A stretch of DNA of 6,111 nucleotides, taken from positions 1-6,111 of the forward strand of contig JANMDR010000248.1 in NCBI GenBank assembly GCA_031376425.1, read 5' to 3'. This DNA is from JANMDR01 sp031376425. Its GTDB lineage: Bacteria > Pseudomonadota > Gammaproteobacteria > Burkholderiales > Usitatibacteraceae. The notes below the pieces were generated by a model. It was not told where the DNA came from and did not search any database. It was given only the letters and a program-made list of their open reading frames with translations. A program made the translations under genes and the position numbers. Of this stretch, positions 5,104 through 6,111 are shown piece after piece (positions within the stretch are counted from its first letter, which is position 1; each line of letters starts with the position of its first letter).

Positions 5104-6111
5104 ATGAAAATAACTTTTAGCAAGTCCTGCATTTCAGCGGCTGTAGCACTGCTGTGCGCGGGCGGATCATCAATGGCGCTTGGTCAAACCATGGAAGAAA
5201 TGCGCGTGGAATTGAAGCTACTGCGCGATGAAATTAATGCCCTAAAAAAGCAGAATATGGCTACTAAAACCGTGCCCGCTCAGACCGATGCCAAGCCTTT
5301 AGCAGCAAGAGTTACCGCCCTAGAAACCCAATCAACGCAAATGGTCTATGCGGGTGAAGCCGATGGCAGCCTGCTTTTGCCAAAATCGAAAACATCCCTC
5401 CGCGTTTATGGGCAGGCCGAAGTACATGCAATTCATGACGTTAAACAATCGGGTGTACCGGATTTTTTTACTAACCTTACCTTTCAGCCGTTGAACCGTG
5501 CGGATAGTCAGAACGGTCATAGCAAGATTACGGCGGAATCATCGCGCTTTGGTGTTGAAACTTCCACGCCGTTAAAAATGGGCAGCTTAAACACAAAACT
5601 AGAAGCCGATTTTTATGCATATAGTGCCGACACGCGTAATCGTTTGCGGCTGCGTCAAGCCTATGGGGAAATGGGCAACTGGCTAGTTGGCAAAACCTGG
5701 TCTACTTTTATGGACCTAGATGACCTACCTGAAACCGTTGATTTCAACGGACCCATTGGTGCGCCGTTTTCACGACGGGCGATGATTCGCTACAGTATCG
5801 GTGATGCTAAAACCGGCATAAAATTTAGCTTCGCGGCTGAAGACCCTGAAGATCAATTTGGCGGCGGTAGTGCCAATGAACGCTTGCCACAGCTCGTTGT
5901 AAGGATGGACACAAAGTTTGAGCGCGTTGCCATTAACGTGCGCGCCCTGATGCACGAAAAACGCTCGCCAACCCAAACTAAACATGGTTACGGTTTTGGC
6001 ATTGGCGGCAATATTAAGTTGACTGACAATGATTTACTGATGGCGCAATACACAAGGGTGGACGGCGACATCGATCAGCTCTATGGCGCAAATGGCTATG
6101 CCATTGATGCC
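5104..6111 (+). CDS. DcaP-type trimeric outer-membrane porin (5' part, C-terminus outside the window)
   Basis: The frame is open from ATG 5104 to the last base, giving 336 residues without a stop. Residues 1 to about 27 form a Sec signal peptide: K2 and K7, a hydrophobic core around 10-19, and a likely cleavage near SMA-LGQ or ALG-QT. Residues 29-50 (EEMRVELKLLRDEINALKKQ) are a heptad-like coiled coil, followed by a second short one (AARVTALETQ, 67-76). Beta-barrel strands start near SLRVYGQAEVHA (98-109) and alternate polar and hydrophobic residues onward. The block LRLRQAYGEMGNWLVGKTWS (181-200) followed by TFMDLDDLPETVDFNGPIG (201-219) is, as I recall it, typical of the DcaP family, whose Acinetobacter member is a trimer with a periplasmic N-terminal coiled coil and takes negatively charged dicarboxylate-type substrates. 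The substrate here is unknown. Divergent placement next to arcD hints at a shared role or regulator but does not prove it. Confidence 0.88.
   Translation, partial: MKITFSKSCISAAVALLCAGGSSMALGQTMEEMRVELKLLRDEINALKKQNMATKTVPAQTDAKPLAARVTALETQSTQMVYAGEADGSLLLPKSKTSLRVYGQAEVHAIHDVKQSGVPDFFTNLTFQPLNRADSQNGHSKITAESSRFGVETSTPLKMGSLNTKLEADFYAYSADTRNRLRLRQAYGEMGNWLVGKTWSTFMDLDDLPETVDFNGPIGAPFSRRAMIRYSIGDAKTGIKFSFAAEDPEDQFGGGSANERLPQLVVRMDTKFERVAINVRALMHEKRSPTQTKHGYGFGIGGNIKLTDNDLLMAQYTRVDGDIDQLYGANGYAIDA

Noticed and set aside
4916..5107. A plus-strand open frame of 63 codons filling most of the divergent region, whose TGA overlaps the porin ATG as ATGA, suggesting a coupled leader peptide.
   Set aside because: It begins with TTG without a Shine-Dalgarno sequence, its predicted product has no recognisable features, and the porin has its own good ribosome binding site. 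The overlap is probably chance.
5332..5520. Minus-strand open frames within the porin gene (also 5770-5985).
   Set aside because: They are antisense to a frame that is continuous from a good start with signal peptide and porin motifs, and show no features of their own.

Overview
The window carries a complete arginine deiminase (ADI) gene cluster in the order arcD-arcA-arcB-arcC, all on the minus strand, and the 5' part of a divergently transcribed outer-membrane porin gene on the plus strand that runs off the right edge. The arcDABC order is the one known from Pseudomonas. The protein motifs, the presence of an outer-membrane porin, and a base composition close to balanced point to a gammaproteobacterium, probably a free-living aquatic or marine one. 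A more exact placement is not supported by what can be seen here.

Layout from right to left, following transcription of the operon. The 269-bp region 4835-5103 separates the two divergent units and holds two imperfect inverted repeats. arcD (3350-4834) encodes an inner-membrane arginine/ornithine antiporter. After a 57-bp AT-rich gap comes arcA (2021-3292), arginine deiminase. After a 61-bp AT-rich gap with a perfect 12-bp palindrome and an ARG-box-like sequence comes arcB (961-1959), ornithine carbamoyltransferase of the long catabolic or E. coli-like type. Its stop codon overlaps the start of arcC (2-964), carbamate kinase, by 4 bp (ATGA). arcC ends one base from the left edge, so nothing downstream of it, including any terminator, can be seen.

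Together the four proteins import arginine in exchange for ornithine, hydrolyse arginine to citrulline and ammonia, phosphorolyse citrulline to ornithine and carbamoyl phosphate, and use the carbamoyl phosphate to make ATP. This is a fermentative energy and ammonia-producing route. On the other side, 5104-6111 encodes a DcaP-type porin with a signal peptide, a short periplasmic coiled coil and the first part of the beta-barrel. It may serve outer-membrane uptake of a substrate linked to the operon, but only the shared intergenic region suggests this.

I see no mobile element, CRISPR array, RNA gene or clearly new system. The points most worth a second look are the long imperfect hairpin between the divergent genes, the AT-rich ARG-box-like leader of arcB, and short insertions in ArcA and ArcC compared with the Pseudomonas enzymes.
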